NCBI GenBank assembly: GCA_034111105.1
Contig: JAWUXY010000025.1
Coordinates: forward strand, 1-17,196
Direction of reading: 5' to 3'
Length of the DNA stretch: 17,196 bases
Origin: Bermanella sp034111105
GTDB taxonomy: Bacteria > Pseudomonadota > Gammaproteobacteria > Pseudomonadales > Oceanobacteraceae
This document shows, one piece after another, positions 6,237 through 14,342 of this stretch (the first letter of the stretch is position 1; each line of letters opens with the position of its first letter). The notes under the pieces were generated by a model. The model searched no databases and had not been told where the DNA came from. It was given only the letters and a program-made list of their open reading frames with translations. Both the position numbers and the translations under genes were made by a program.

Positions 6237-9068
6237 CTAAAGGCCCAGTGCATCTTTGATCAATTGCTCTTGTTGCTCTAAATGCAACGCCATATAACCT
6301 GCAGCAGGTGAAGCCGAAGCTTCACGACCTGCATAATCTAAATACAAACTTGAACCATGCTGATTAACTACTCGTCGCATGTGATGCTGTGAACTATACC
6401 AAGCACCTTGGTTCATTGGTTCTTCTTGACACCAAACTGTTTCTTTTAAATTTGTATAAGGAGAAATCGCAGCAAACAACTCTTCTTCAGGGAAGGGATA
6501 CAACTGCTCAATGCGAACAATAGCAACATGCTTCATTTCTTCTGTGCGACGACGATCGATCAGATCGTAATAAACTTTACCGCTACACAGTACAAGACGT
6601 TTAATATCTTTTGGATTCACATCTTCGACTTCGGGAATAACATTTTGGAAAGAGCCCTGTGCAAGGTCTTCCAAGGTACTAATGGCTTCTTTGTGTCGTA
6701 GCAAACTCTTCGGCGACATAATCACTAATGGTTTACGCAATGGACGAATCGCTTGGCGACGTAACAAATGAAATATTTGCGCAGGCGTTGAAGGCACACA
6801 TACTTGCATATTGTGTTCGGCACATAGTTGTAAGTAACGCTCTAAACGAGCCGAGCTATGCTCTGGACCTTGGCCTTCATAACCGTGGGGCAACAGCATG
6901 GTTAAGCCACACAGGCGGCTCCATTTGTGTTCACCACTGGAAATAAACTGATCCATTACCACTTGAGCACCGTTGGCAAAATCGCCGAACTGAGCTTCCC
7001 AAATTACTAATAAATTCGGTGTGGTAGTTGAGTAACCGTACTCAAAACCCAGCACCGCTTCTTCAGATAACAAGGAATCATGAATAGTATAAGTTGGCTG
7101 GTCTTCACTCATATTTTGCAGTGAACAATAAGACGCGCCATCTTTTTGGTTATGCAACACAGCATGACGGTGAGAGAACGTACCACGACCCACATCTTGG
7201 CCCGTTAAGCGAATCGGGTAACCCTCTTCAAGTAACGTAGCGTACGCCATTGTCTCAGCAAAACCCCAGTTAATCGGTAAGGCACCAACAGCCATTTTAC
7301 GACGATCTTCAAGAATTTTATTTACTTGGCGCTGTACGGCAAACCCGTCAGGTACGTCTTGCATTTTATTTGCTAATTCTTGCAAGCGCTTAAGATCAAA
7401 TTCGGTGCTAACAGTCAGGTTGTTATCATGACCAAGATACGGCGCCCAATCGACAAACATTTCAGATTTTGGTTCTGTCACCAAGCTTTTTACAACGTGC
7501 TTACCGGCTTCTAAGGCATTACGATAATCTTCGTCCATCGCTTTAATGCTTTCGTCATCTACCACACCACCTTGATTTAAAAGCTCGGCGTAAAGTGTGC
7601 GCGTGGTTTTAATCGCCTTGATGACTTTATACATCAAAGGCTGCGTGGCAGACGGCTCATCCGCTTCGTTATGACCGCGACGACGGTAACAAACTAAGTC
7701 AATCACCACATCTTTATGGAATTCATTACGGTAATCGGCTGCCAGCTGAGTGACAAACAAAACCGCTTCAGGGTCATCGCCATTAACGTGCAAAATAGGC
7801 GCTTGAACCATCTTAGCAACATCCGTTGCATATTCAGTTGAACGCACATCTTCACGTTTATTTGTTGTAAAACCAACTTGGTTGTTTACAACAATGTGAA
7901 TGGTTCCGCCTGTCTTGTAGCCGCGAGTCTGTGACATTTGGAATGTTTCCATCACCACGCCCTGACCAGCAAATGCAGAGTCACCATGAATCGCAACCGG
8001 CACAACGGTTTCGCCGATCTTATCACCACGTCGATCTTGACGTGCTCGAACGGAGCCTTCAACTACAGGGGATACAATTTCAAGGTGAGACGGGTTAAAC
8101 GCAAGTGCCAAATGCACTTCACCACCAGGGGTTAGCACATTAGAACTAAACCCTTGGTGATATTTAACATCACCAGAGTGGTCGAACTGCACCTTGCCAT
8201 CGAATTCATCGAATAAATCAGAAGGCGCTTTACCAAGTGTATTAATCAGTAAGTTTAAACGGCCACGGTGAGCCATACCGATAACGATTTCTTTTGCGCC
8301 ATAAGTACCGCAACGCTGAATTAATTCATCCATCATGGGAATCAGCGATTCACCGCCTTCTAAACCAAAGCGTTTTACGCCTGGGTATTTAGAGCCTAAA
8401 TATTTTTCTAAGCCTTCAGCAGCGGTTAAACGCTCAAGTAAATGTATTTTAGCTTCATCACTGTATTCAGGTTTGGCACGTACACTTTCAATACGTTGTT
8501 GGAACCAGCGCTTTTCGGCGGTATCAACAATGTGCATAAACTCAGCACCCACTGTTTGGCAGTAGGTTTTTTCAAGTGCTTCTACAATTTCGGATAACGT
8601 GGCTTCTTCTTTACCAATGAACAAAGAGCCTGTTTGAAAAATACTGTCCATATCCGCTTCTGATAACTCATGGAAGCGTAAATCTAAATCTGGGACTTGC
8701 TCTCGCTCCATAATCCCCAATGGATCAAGCTTGGCATGTTGATGCCCACGGAAACGATATGCATTTATTAGTTGGAAAACACGTAACTGCTTTTGATCAT
8801 AGCCACTAGACGCCTGGCTTTGCGTTACGGTACCAGCATGGCGCTGGTTTTTAGAGATAAGAACAAACTGCTCACGTATAGGAGAATGCGGAATATCATT
8901 AAGACCACCACCTTCTACTCTAGGTAAGGTCGCGAAATAACTACGCCATTGTTCAGAGACCGCATTAGGGTCTGTTAAATATAATTCGTATAGCTCTTCT
9001 ATGTACGCAACGTTCCCACCAGCAAGCTGAGACGTACTCCATAGCTGCTCCATCGAGCCTTCGTGCAT
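6237..9068 (-). CDS. sucA: 2-oxoglutarate dehydrogenase E1, thiamine diphosphate-dependent
   Basis: Decarboxylates 2-oxoglutarate and passes the succinyl group to the SucB lipoyl arm; first and rate-setting subunit of the complex. It is 943 residues, close to E. coli SucA (933). Visible motifs: the N-terminal E2-binding segment NVAYIEELYELYLTDPNAV (19-37), GMAHRGRLNLL with His267, YHQGFSSNV with His304, the thiamine diphosphate motif GDSAFAGQG (362-370) ending in NN (395-396), and the C-terminal transketolase-like half with DVGRGTFSHRHAVLH. The first ATG (9068) is preferred because AGGTGG lies 7 bases upstream and the resulting MHEGSMEQLW aligns with Pseudomonas-type SucA starts; an internal ATG five codons later has a worse spaced site. 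First gene of the suc block, with a long regulatory spacer upstream. Confidence 0.98.
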   Translation of the reverse strand: MHEGSMEQLWSTSQLAGGNVAYIEELYELYLTDPNAVSEQWRSYFATLPRVEGGGLNDIPHSPIREQFVLISKNQRHAGTVTQSQASSGYDQKQLRVFQLINAYRFRGHQHAKLDPLGIMEREQVPDLDLRFHELSEADMDSIFQTGSLFIGKEEATLSEIVEALEKTYCQTVGAEFMHIVDTAEKRWFQQRIESVRAKPEYSDEAKIHLLERLTAAEGLEKYLGSKYPGVKRFGLEGGESLIPMMDELIQRCGTYGAKEIVIGMAHRGRLNLLINTLGKAPSDLFDEFDGKVQFDHSGDVKYHQGFSSNVLTPGGEVHLALAFNPSHLEIVSPVVEGSVRARQDRRGDKIGETVVPVAIHGDSAFAGQGVVMETFQMSQTRGYKTGGTIHIVVNNQVGFTTNKREDVRSTEYATDVAKMVQAPILHVNGDDPEAVLFVTQLAADYRNEFHKDVVIDLVCYRRRGHNEADEPSATQPLMYKVIKAIKTTRTLYAELLNQGGVVDDESIKAMDEDYRNALEAGKHVVKSLVTEPKSEMFVDWAPYLGHDNNLTVSTEFDLKRLQELANKMQDVPDGFAVQRQVNKILEDRRKMAVGALPINWGFAETMAYATLLEEGYPIRLTGQDVGRGTFSHRHAVLHNQKDGASYCSLQNMSEDQPTYTIHDSLLSEEAVLGFEYGYSTTTPNLLVIWEAQFGDFANGAQVVMDQFISSGEHKWSRLCGLTMLLPHGYEGQGPEHSSARLERYLQLCAEHNMQVCVPSTPAQIFHLLRRQAIRPLRKPLVIMSPKSLLRHKEAISTLEDLAQGSFQNVIPEVEDVNPKDIKRLVLCSGKVYYDLIDRRRTEEMKHVAIVRIEQLYPFPEEELFAAISPYTNLKETVWCQEEPMNQGAWYSSQHHMRRVVNQHGSSLYLDYAGREASASPAAGYMALHLEQQEQLIKDALGL

Positions 9069-9136
9069 GACTAAACCACCTTTAAATTATGTCTAGGGGC
9101 ACTACTTTCCAAACCTCGCTGCGTGGATCGACAGAT

Positions 9137-9182
9137 GACCGGGTGTGGTCTGAAGTTTTTCAAGCAATACGGGGGTTACCCG
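9137..9182 (-). promoter_or_regulatory. Three consecutive small hairpins in the sucA leader
   Basis: Three adjacent stem-loops lie 70-115 bases before the sucA ATG: CGGG/CCCG (9170-9173 with 9179-9182), TGAA/TTCA (9151-9154 with 9159-9162) and GACC/GGTC (9137-9140 with 9147-9150). An alternative longer-range pairing CGGGT/ACCCG between the first and third is also possible. This compact clustering suggests a structured 5' leader. Stems are short, so confidence is modest. Confidence 0.4.
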
Positions 9183-9190
9183 ATTCCCTG

Positions 9191-9214
9191 TTGGTATCTA
9201 TATTGGTATCTATA
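9191..9214. repeat. 12-bp perfect tandem repeat in the sucA promoter region
   Basis: TTGGTATCTATA occurs twice back to back (9191-9202 and 9203-9214). Read leftward the second unit overlaps a possible -10 TTATAT (9217-9212), 18 bases from a possible -35 TTTAGC (9241-9236); that promoter is only a weak match. The repeat could be a pair of regulator half-sites or a recent slippage duplication. Confidence 0.55.
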
Positions 9215-9246
9215 TAACAGCCTAGCAAATATGATGCTAAAGGGCC

Positions 9247-9281
9247 TTTTTTTTATATTTTTTTACGTCATGCCTGACGTA
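9247..9281 (-). promoter_or_regulatory. Palindrome plus A-tracts upstream of the sucA promoter
   Basis: TACGTCA (9264-9270) and TGACGTA (9275-9281) are perfect inverted arms around TGCC, an operator-like site. Directly downstream in the sucA direction are A-tracts (T-runs on the plus strand at 9247-9254 and 9258-9264) of the sort seen in UP elements or bent DNA. Their position just upstream of the presumed sucA promoter suggests control of sucAB transcription; the binding protein is not known to me. Confidence 0.5.
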
Positions 9282-9308
9282 TTGTGTTTCAAATGCACTC
9301 TTACGAAT

Positions 9309-9337
9309 AAATAAAGGGGCATATAGCCCCTTTATTT
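9309..9337 (-). terminator. Intrinsic terminator of sdhCDAB
   Basis: A 12-bp perfect stem, AAATAAAGGGGC (9309-9320) with GCCCCTTTATTT (9326-9337), closes a 5-base loop just past the sdhB stop. Read leftward it ends in TTTATTTATT. It separates the sdh transcript from suc, although read-through into sucA is common in related operons. Confidence 0.85.
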
Positions 9338-9339
9338 AA

Positions 9340-10044
9340 TTAGATCTCACGAGACAACAACATGTTGCGAATATGGCCTATTGCACGGGTTGGGTTCAAC
9401 CCTTTAGGACATACGCTTACGCAGTTCATGATACCGCGGCAACGGAAAACGCTAAATGGATCATCAAGACCCTCTAAACGTTCTTGTGTTGATGTATCTC
9501 GGCTGTCCGCTAAGAAACGGTAAGCCTGTAACAAACCAGCAGGACCAATGAATTTATCAGGGTTCCACCAGAATGATGGGCATGCCGTTGAACAACATGC
9601 ACATAAGATACACTCATAAAGTCCGTCCAACTTCTCACGCTCTGCAGGGCTCTGCAAACGCTCGATCGCTGGCGCAGGTGTATTATTTTGTAAAAAAGGC
9701 TTAACCTTTTCAAACTGTTGATAGAACAAACTCATATCAATTACTAGGTCACGGATAACCGGTAAACCAGGCAACGGACGCAATACTAACTTATTACCTT
9801 TAGCCGCTTCTGAGATTGGCGTCACACAGGCTAAACCGTTCTTACCACTAATGTTCATACCATCTGAACCACACACGCCTTCACGACATGAACGGCGATA
9901 AGCCAAAGTTGAGTCTTGTTCTTTAACAAGTGCTAGAACATCTAGCACCATTAAGTCTTTGCCACCCGGGATTTCGATTTCGTAATCCTGCATATAAGGT
10001 GCGGCATCGACCTCTGGGTTGTAACGATATACGCTAACTAACAT
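9340..10044 (-). CDS. sdhB: Succinate dehydrogenase iron-sulfur subunit
   Basis: Electron-transfer subunit of complex II on the cytoplasmic face of the inner membrane. It is 234 residues, close to the standard length. Cluster ligands are all visible: the [2Fe-2S] site SCREGVCGSDGMNISGKNG followed by L-A-C (Cys53, Cys58, Asp61, Cys73, with Asp in the third position as in E. coli), the [4Fe-4S] site CILCACCSTACPS and the [3Fe-4S] site CRGIMNCVSVCPKG. It begins 18 bases after sdhA with a GGGGGAGAGAG purine stretch as ribosome-binding site, and is the last gene of sdhCDAB. Confidence 0.98.
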   Translation of the reverse strand: MLVSVYRYNPEVDAAPYMQDYEIEIPGGKDLMVLDVLALVKEQDSTLAYRRSCREGVCGSDGMNISGKNGLACVTPISEAAKGNKLVLRPLPGLPVIRDLVIDMSLFYQQFEKVKPFLQNNTPAPAIERLQSPAEREKLDGLYECILCACCSTACPSFWWNPDKFIGPAGLLQAYRFLADSRDTSTQERLEGLDDPFSVFRCRGIMNCVSVCPKGLNPTRAIGHIRNMLLSREI

Positions 10045-10062
10045 ATTCTCTCTCCCCCACTC

Positions 10063-11838
10063 TTAGTATGTACGAATTTTTGGTGGGAACGCAGGCATTG
10101 TTTTCGGCGCAAAGTTCACAGCACGTTTTTTAATGCTTTGATCTTGCGGGAAATACAATGAGTGGCACAACCAATTTACATCGTCACGCTCAGTAAAGTC
10201 GTTACGTGCGTGAGCACCACGAGATTCTTTACGTTCTTCAGCTGCAATTGCAGTTGCAAGTGCCACTTCGTACAAGTTATCTAGCTCAAGCGCTTCGATA
10301 CGAGCTGTGTTGAAAGCAGAAGATTTATCTTCAAGGTAAGTGTTTTTAACACGCTCACCAATTTCTTTCAGCATCGTTAAGCCTTTCTGCATGGCTTCGC
10401 CTTCGCGAAATACACCGAAGTAAAGCTGCATACATTTTTGAAGGTCCGCACGTACTTTCGCAACAGGCTCACCAGAGGTACTGTTGTTTAAGCGCTCTAG
10501 ACGAGCCATTGCACGTGTAATATCTTCTTCACGAGGGTCTAAAGAATCAAACCCTTCACGGAAGCTCTTTTCAATTTGCAAACCAGCCGCACGACCAAAT
10601 ACCACAAGGTCAAGCAGAGAGTTACCACCAAGACGGTTAGCACCGTGTACCGATACACAAGCCGCTTCACCACAGGCGTATAAACCTTCGATGATTTTAT
10701 CAACGCCGTTTTCGTCTTGCGTAATCGCTTGCCCACCAATATTAGTCGGCACGCCACCCATCATATAGTGACAAGTCGGTACAACTGGAATTGGCTCTTT
10801 AATTGGGTCAACGTGAGCAAATGTACGAGACAGCTCAAGAATACCAGGTAGCTTAGCGTTAAGCGTTTCTTCACCAAGGTGATCAAGCTTAAGCATTACG
10901 TGATCACCATCAGGGCCACAACCGCGACCTTCAAGGATCTCCATAACCATTGAACGGGCCACAACGTCACGACCTGCAAGGTCTTTCGCGTTAGGGGCAT
11001 AACGTTCCATGAAACGCTCACCGTCTTTATTGATTAGGTAACCACCTTCACCACGACAACCTTCCGTTACAAGCGTACCAGCGCCTGCAATACCCGTTGG
11101 GTGGAACTGCCACATTTCCATGTCTTGTGCAGGCACACCAGCACGTAAAGACATACCCATACCGTCACCAGTATTGATTAATGCGTTCGTTGTGGACTGG
11201 AAGATTCGACCTGCACCACCTGTCGCAAGTACTGTGGCTTTTGCTTGAATATAAACGGTTTCACCCGTTTCGATGCAAATAACGATTGCACCAGCAACTT
11301 GGTCTTTTTCGTTTTTAACTAGGTCAACTGCATACCATTCGTTTAAGAATGTAGTACCGCCTTTTAAGTTACCTTGATACAAGGCATGTAAAAGTGCGTG
11401 GCCAGTACGGTCAGCAGCAGCACAGGTACGTGCAGCCTGAGTTGGGTCATTTGGACCTTTAGATTGACCGCCAAAAGGACGCTGATAAATACGACCTTCT
11501 TCTGTACGAGAGAACGGCAAACCCATGTGGTCCAATTCAAATACCGCTTGAGGACCCACTTTACACATGTATTCGATCGCGTCTTGGTCACCGATGTAAT
11601 CGGAACCTTTAACGGTATCGTACATGTGCCAGCGCCAATCATCATTCGGATCATTAGACGCGATTGCGCATGTGATGCCGCCTTGTGCAGATACAGTATG
11701 AGAGCGCGTTGGGAAAACTTTTGTCACACAGGCGGTTTTAACACCAGACTCTGTCAGTTGCAGTGCAGCACGCATGCCTGCACCACCACCACCAATTACG
11801 ATGGCATCAAATGTCATTGTACGAATATCGGCTGTCAT
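10063..11838 (-). CDS. sdhA: Succinate dehydrogenase flavoprotein subunit
   Basis: Catalytic subunit of complex II; oxidises succinate to fumarate with covalently bound FAD. At 591 residues it is full length. It shows the dinucleotide-binding GGGGAG (16-21), the flavinylated histidine in PTRSHTVSAQGG (His47), the substrate and active-site regions WQFHPTGIAGAG, RYAPNAKDLAGRDVVARSM and the conserved PTCHYMMGG, and the C-terminal RNDFTERDDVNW. The start at 11838 is 3 bases after sdhD, with GGGGTG 8 bases upstream; the resulting N-terminus resembles Pseudomonas SdhA. Confidence 0.98.
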   Translation of the reverse strand: MTADIRTMTFDAIVIGGGGAGMRAALQLTESGVKTACVTKVFPTRSHTVSAQGGITCAIASNDPNDDWRWHMYDTVKGSDYIGDQDAIEYMCKVGPQAVFELDHMGLPFSRTEEGRIYQRPFGGQSKGPNDPTQAARTCAAADRTGHALLHALYQGNLKGGTTFLNEWYAVDLVKNEKDQVAGAIVICIETGETVYIQAKATVLATGGAGRIFQSTTNALINTGDGMGMSLRAGVPAQDMEMWQFHPTGIAGAGTLVTEGCRGEGGYLINKDGERFMERYAPNAKDLAGRDVVARSMVMEILEGRGCGPDGDHVMLKLDHLGEETLNAKLPGILELSRTFAHVDPIKEPIPVVPTCHYMMGGVPTNIGGQAITQDENGVDKIIEGLYACGEAACVSVHGANRLGGNSLLDLVVFGRAAGLQIEKSFREGFDSLDPREEDITRAMARLERLNNSTSGEPVAKVRADLQKCMQLYFGVFREGEAMQKGLTMLKEIGERVKNTYLEDKSSAFNTARIEALELDNLYEVALATAIAAEERKESRGAHARNDFTERDDVNWLCHSLYFPQDQSIKKRAVNFAPKTMPAFPPKIRTY

Positions 11839-11841
11839 GAC

Positions 11842-12189
11842 TTATACACCCCAAATAATGTCAATGCCCCAAACCAAGTAAACAAACATTGCTAAAAAGC
11901 AAGTCACTTGGAATGCAAAGCGAATAGCAGCTTGTTTAATATAGTCCGTGGATATCGTCCACATACCAATCCAAGCATGAGCCACTGTAGAAATGAGCGC
12001 CAATAACGAGAAAATACGCACCCAAGTACAAGCAAAAAATTCTTGCCATTGAGCAAAGCTCAATTCAGGATTTGATAGTAGGTAACCAACTATAAACACT
12101 GAGTAAACAGCAAGGACTACAGCTGAAAAACGCTGAATCAGCCAGTCGGACAAACCACTGCGACTGAAGTTAGTGATACTTACGCCCAT
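11842..12189 (-). CDS. sdhD: Succinate dehydrogenase membrane anchor subunit
   Basis: Small hydrophobic anchor that with SdhC binds haem b and ubiquinone. I place the start at ATG 12189 (115 residues, MGVSITNFSRSGLSDW), since AGGAG lies 7 bases upstream; an in-frame TTG at 12195 is only about a base from that site. Three transmembrane stretches are visible (about 21-38, 57-76 and 90-112). The motif AHAWIGMWTISTDYIK carries His71, the same number as the E. coli haem ligand, and Asp81-Tyr82 near the quinone site. It overlaps the end of sdhC by 10 bases, indicating coupled translation. Confidence 0.95.
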   Translation of the reverse strand: MGVSITNFSRSGLSDWLIQRFSAVVLAVYSVFIVGYLLSNPELSFAQWQEFFACTWVRIFSLLALISTVAHAWIGMWTISTDYIKQAAIRFAFQVTCFLAMFVYLVWGIDIIWGV

Positions 12190-12557
12190 ACCCAAACTCC
12201 TGCTAGAACAATTAGTGCACTTGAAAGAACCAAGGTAAGAATGGCAGCAACCTTACCACTTTCTTTTGTTTCACCAATGCCCATATCCATAAATAAATGT
12301 TTAATGCCAGCAACAAAATGGAAAGCCAATGCTGATAATAAACCCCAAGTAATAAAACTACCGAAACCAGTAGTCATCGATTGTTTCGCTGCTGCAAATC
12401 CTTCGGCCGATTCAAGTGAACCGTTCAAAGCGCATAACAGAAAAATAACACCTACAAATAAAATCACACCCGCAATACGATGAGTGATTGAAGTCAAAGC
12501 AGGAAGAGGAAATCTGATCGTAGTCAGATCAAGGTTTTTTGGTCGTTGTTGATTCAC
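12180..12557 (-). CDS. sdhC: Succinate dehydrogenase cytochrome b556 subunit
   Basis: Larger membrane anchor of complex II. It is 125 residues starting at a GTG (12557). The start is supported by the N-terminus MNQQRPKNLDLTTIRFP, which matches the conserved family opening, but the ribosome-binding site is poor (purine-rich GTAGAGAACC), so translation may be set by the leader. Ser23 and Arg27 in TSITHRIAGV correspond to the quinone-site Ser27/Arg31 of E. coli, and His80 in FHFVAGIKHLFMDMG to haem ligand His84. Three membrane helices are evident. First gene of sdhCDAB, downstream of a good promoter with a leader of about 120 bases. Confidence 0.96.
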   Translation of the reverse strand: MNQQRPKNLDLTTIRFPLPALTSITHRIAGVILFVGVIFLLCALNGSLESAEGFAAAKQSMTTGFGSFITWGLLSALAFHFVAGIKHLFMDMGIGETKESGKVAAILTLVLSSALIVLAGVWVWA

Positions 12558-12578
12558 GGTTCTCTACACTCTCTCTCA

Positions 12579-12616
12579 CGCCTCAAAATAAGGCGAGCTT
12601 ATGTGGGCAGGCTCGC
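12579..12616 (-). promoter_or_regulatory. Mutually exclusive hairpins in the sdhC leader
   Basis: Read leftward, GCGAGC (12616-12611) can pair with GCTCGC (12598-12593), and CGCCT (12595-12591) can pair with AGGCG (12583-12579). The two share 12593-12595, so they compete. The second lies some 22 bases before the GTG start of sdhC, which itself has a weak ribosome-binding site. This may tune translation, but short stems of this kind also arise by chance. Confidence 0.35.
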
Positions 12617-12685
12617 TTGTTGTGCACTTTTCTTAATAAAAATGCGAACTTACGGGTCTTTTTAGTGCCTTCGCAAACGCGCCGA

Positions 12686-12714
12686 ATTATAGACACAGAG
12701 TTTGTTAAATACAA
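12686..12714 (-). promoter_or_regulatory. sigma-70 promoter of sdhCDAB
   Basis: Read leftward: -35 TTGTAT (12714-12709), 17-base spacer, -10 TATAAT (12691-12686), a perfect -10. Transcription would start near 12679, leaving a leader of about 120 bases before sdhC. Confidence 0.75.
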
Positions 12715-12715
12715 A

Positions 12716-12763
12716 TAAGCACCTAAACTTAAAAATTGTATTTTGCTCAATTTTACGTGCTTA
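12716..12763. repeat. Nested inverted repeat between the divergent sdh and gltA promoters
   Basis: Outer arms TAAGCAC (12716-12722) and GTGCTTA (12757-12763) enclose inner arms AAAATTG (12732-12738) and CAATTTT (12748-12754). Both are perfect 7-bp pairs. The element abuts the -35 of the sdhC promoter and lies about 65 bases upstream of the gltA -35, a good position for a shared regulator. It matches no operator I can name with confidence. Confidence 0.45.
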
Positions 12764-12828
12764 GATTAATAATAGATCATTCCTTGCACAGTTCGACTAA
12801 ACTTACACCAAGATCTCATGGTCAATAA

Positions 12829-12856
12829 TTGACAATCACTATTTTGGCTCTATAGT
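12829..12856 (+). promoter_or_regulatory. sigma-70 promoter of gltA
   Basis: A consensus -35 TTGACA (12829-12834), 16-base spacer and -10 TATAGT (12851-12856). The expected start is near 12863, giving a leader of about 90 bases before the gltA ATG. Confidence 0.8.
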
Positions 12857-12904
12857 TGGCCGTCTTTGCAACGGTACAGAGCGATTATTGCTCAACATAA
12901 TTCG

Positions 12905-12922
12905 GGTATTCAACAGAATACC
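12905..12922 (+). promoter_or_regulatory. Hairpin in the gltA leader
   Basis: GGTATTC (12905-12911) and GAATACC (12916-12922) form a perfect 7-bp stem with an AACA loop, about 20 bases before the AGGAGG of gltA (12942-12947). A weaker GAGC/GCTC stem (12879-12893) precedes it. No T-run follows, so it is not a terminator; it may affect mRNA stability or translation. Confidence 0.5.
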
Positions 12923-12953
12923 AGTATCAGAAATAGCAGATAGGAGGCCATGC

Positions 12954-14234
12954 ATGGCTGACAAAAAGGCGCAGTTAAAAATTGATGGTTTCGATGAAAC
13001 CCTAGAACTGCCAATTTACGAAGGCACCATAGGCCCTGACGTAATTGATGTTCGCAGCTTAGCCGGTTTAGGTAAATTCACCTACGACCCAGGCTTTGTA
13101 TCAACCGCTTCATGCGAATCAAAGATTACATATATTGACGGCGGCAAAGGTGTACTTTTACATCGTGGCTACCCGATCGAGCAATTGGCCGAACACTCAG
13201 ATTTCTTAGAAACATCTTACCTTTTACTTCACGGCGAATTGCCGAGTAAAGAAGAAAAAGCAAAATTTGTCGACACCATTACACACCACACCATGGTGCA
13301 TGAACAACTTGTTCATTTCTTTAATGGTTTCCGTCGCGATGCACACCCAATGGCCGTTATGTGTGGCGTTGTTGGCGCACTATCGGCTTTTTATCACGAC
13401 TCTTTAGATATCAACGATCCTAAACACCGTGAAATTGCAGCGCACCGCTTAATTGCAAAAATGCCAACACTGGCCGCAATGGTTTACAAGTACAACATGG
13501 GCCAACCGTTCATGTACCCTCGTAACGACCTAAGCTACTCTGAAAACTTCCTTCACATGATGTTCAACACACCAGCCGAAGAAAAAGAAATCAACCCAGT
13601 ACTGGCTCGCGCAATGGATCGCATCTTCTTATTGCATGCTGACCACGAGCAAAACGCATCAACATCGACTGTTCGTATGGCTGGCTCAACTGGCGCCAAT
13701 CCATATGCGTGTATCGCTTCTGGTATCGCGGCACTCTGGGGGCCGGCTCACGGCGGCGCCAACGAAGCTGTACTTAAAATGCTAGATGAAATCGGCGATG
13801 AAACCCGTATTGATGAATTCCTAGCAAAAGCCAAAGACAAGAGCGACCCGTTCCGCCTAATGTGCTATGGTCACCGTGTTTATAAAAACTACGACCCTCG
13901 CGCCACAGTAATGAAGACAACTTGCGACGAAGTACTTTCTGAGCTTGGCCTGCAAGATGACCCAATGCTAAAAATGGCAATGAAGCTTGAGAAAATCGCG
14001 CTTGAAGATGAATACTTCCAAAAACGCGGCCTATACCCGAACGTAGATTTCTACTCAGGTATTATTCTTAAAGCAATCGGCATCCCGACTGAACTGTTCA
14101 CTGTGATTTTTGCTACAGGCCGCACACCAGGCTGGATTGCTCACTGGAACGAAATGATCGGTAACGAATACCGCATTGCTCGTCCACGTCAGCTTTACAC
14201 TGGCCATACACAACGTGATTACCCTAAAAAGTAA
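12954..14234 (+). CDS. gltA: Citrate synthase, type II (hexameric form)
   Basis: Condenses acetyl-CoA and oxaloacetate to citrate, entry step of the TCA cycle. I place the start at ATG 12954 (426 residues, MADKKAQLKIDGF), because AGGAGG lies 6 bases upstream; an in-frame TTG at 12888 has no such site and would add 22 unusual residues. Length matches E. coli GltA (427). Catalytic residues are present: His266 in GPAHGGANEAV, His307 in CYGHRVYKNYDPRA and Asp365 in NVDFYSG. The N-terminal beta domain marks the Gram-negative type II enzyme, usually inhibited by NADH. It is divergent from sdhC with its own promoter and terminator. Confidence 0.98.
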   Translation: MADKKAQLKIDGFDETLELPIYEGTIGPDVIDVRSLAGLGKFTYDPGFVSTASCESKITYIDGGKGVLLHRGYPIEQLAEHSDFLETSYLLLHGELPSKEEKAKFVDTITHHTMVHEQLVHFFNGFRRDAHPMAVMCGVVGALSAFYHDSLDINDPKHREIAAHRLIAKMPTLAAMVYKYNMGQPFMYPRNDLSYSENFLHMMFNTPAEEKEINPVLARAMDRIFLLHADHEQNASTSTVRMAGSTGANPYACIASGIAALWGPAHGGANEAVLKMLDEIGDETRIDEFLAKAKDKSDPFRLMCYGHRVYKNYDPRATVMKTTCDEVLSELGLQDDPMLKMAMKLEKIALEDEYFQKRGLYPNVDFYSGIILKAIGIPTELFTVIFATGRTPGWIAHWNEMIGNEYRIARPRQLYTGHTQRDYPKK

Positions 14235-14265
14235 CCTCAGCATGGCGCAGTAAATAGCGACAAAT

Positions 14266-14299
14266 AAAAAAACCGCCCTGCTCGCAGCGCGGTTTTTTT
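14266..14299 (+). terminator. Intrinsic terminator of gltA
   Basis: AAAAAAACCGC (14266-14276) pairs with GCGGTTTTTTT (14289-14299), with a further CTGC/GCAG pair inside the loop, followed by a run of T. It starts 32 bases after the gltA stop. Confidence 0.92.
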
Positions 14300-14342
14300 T
14301 ATGATTAAAATAAACAGCCAACCAATACAGAGCGACAAACAC

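Noticed and set aside
11398..11895. Rightward open frame of 165 codons opposite sdhA/sdhD.
   Set aside because: Antisense shadow with no ribosome-binding site or recognisable protein features.
12888..12953. Longer gltA start at TTG 12888.
   Set aside because: No ribosome-binding site, and the extension would translate through the leader hairpin; ATG 12954 has AGGAGG at good spacing and gives the family length.
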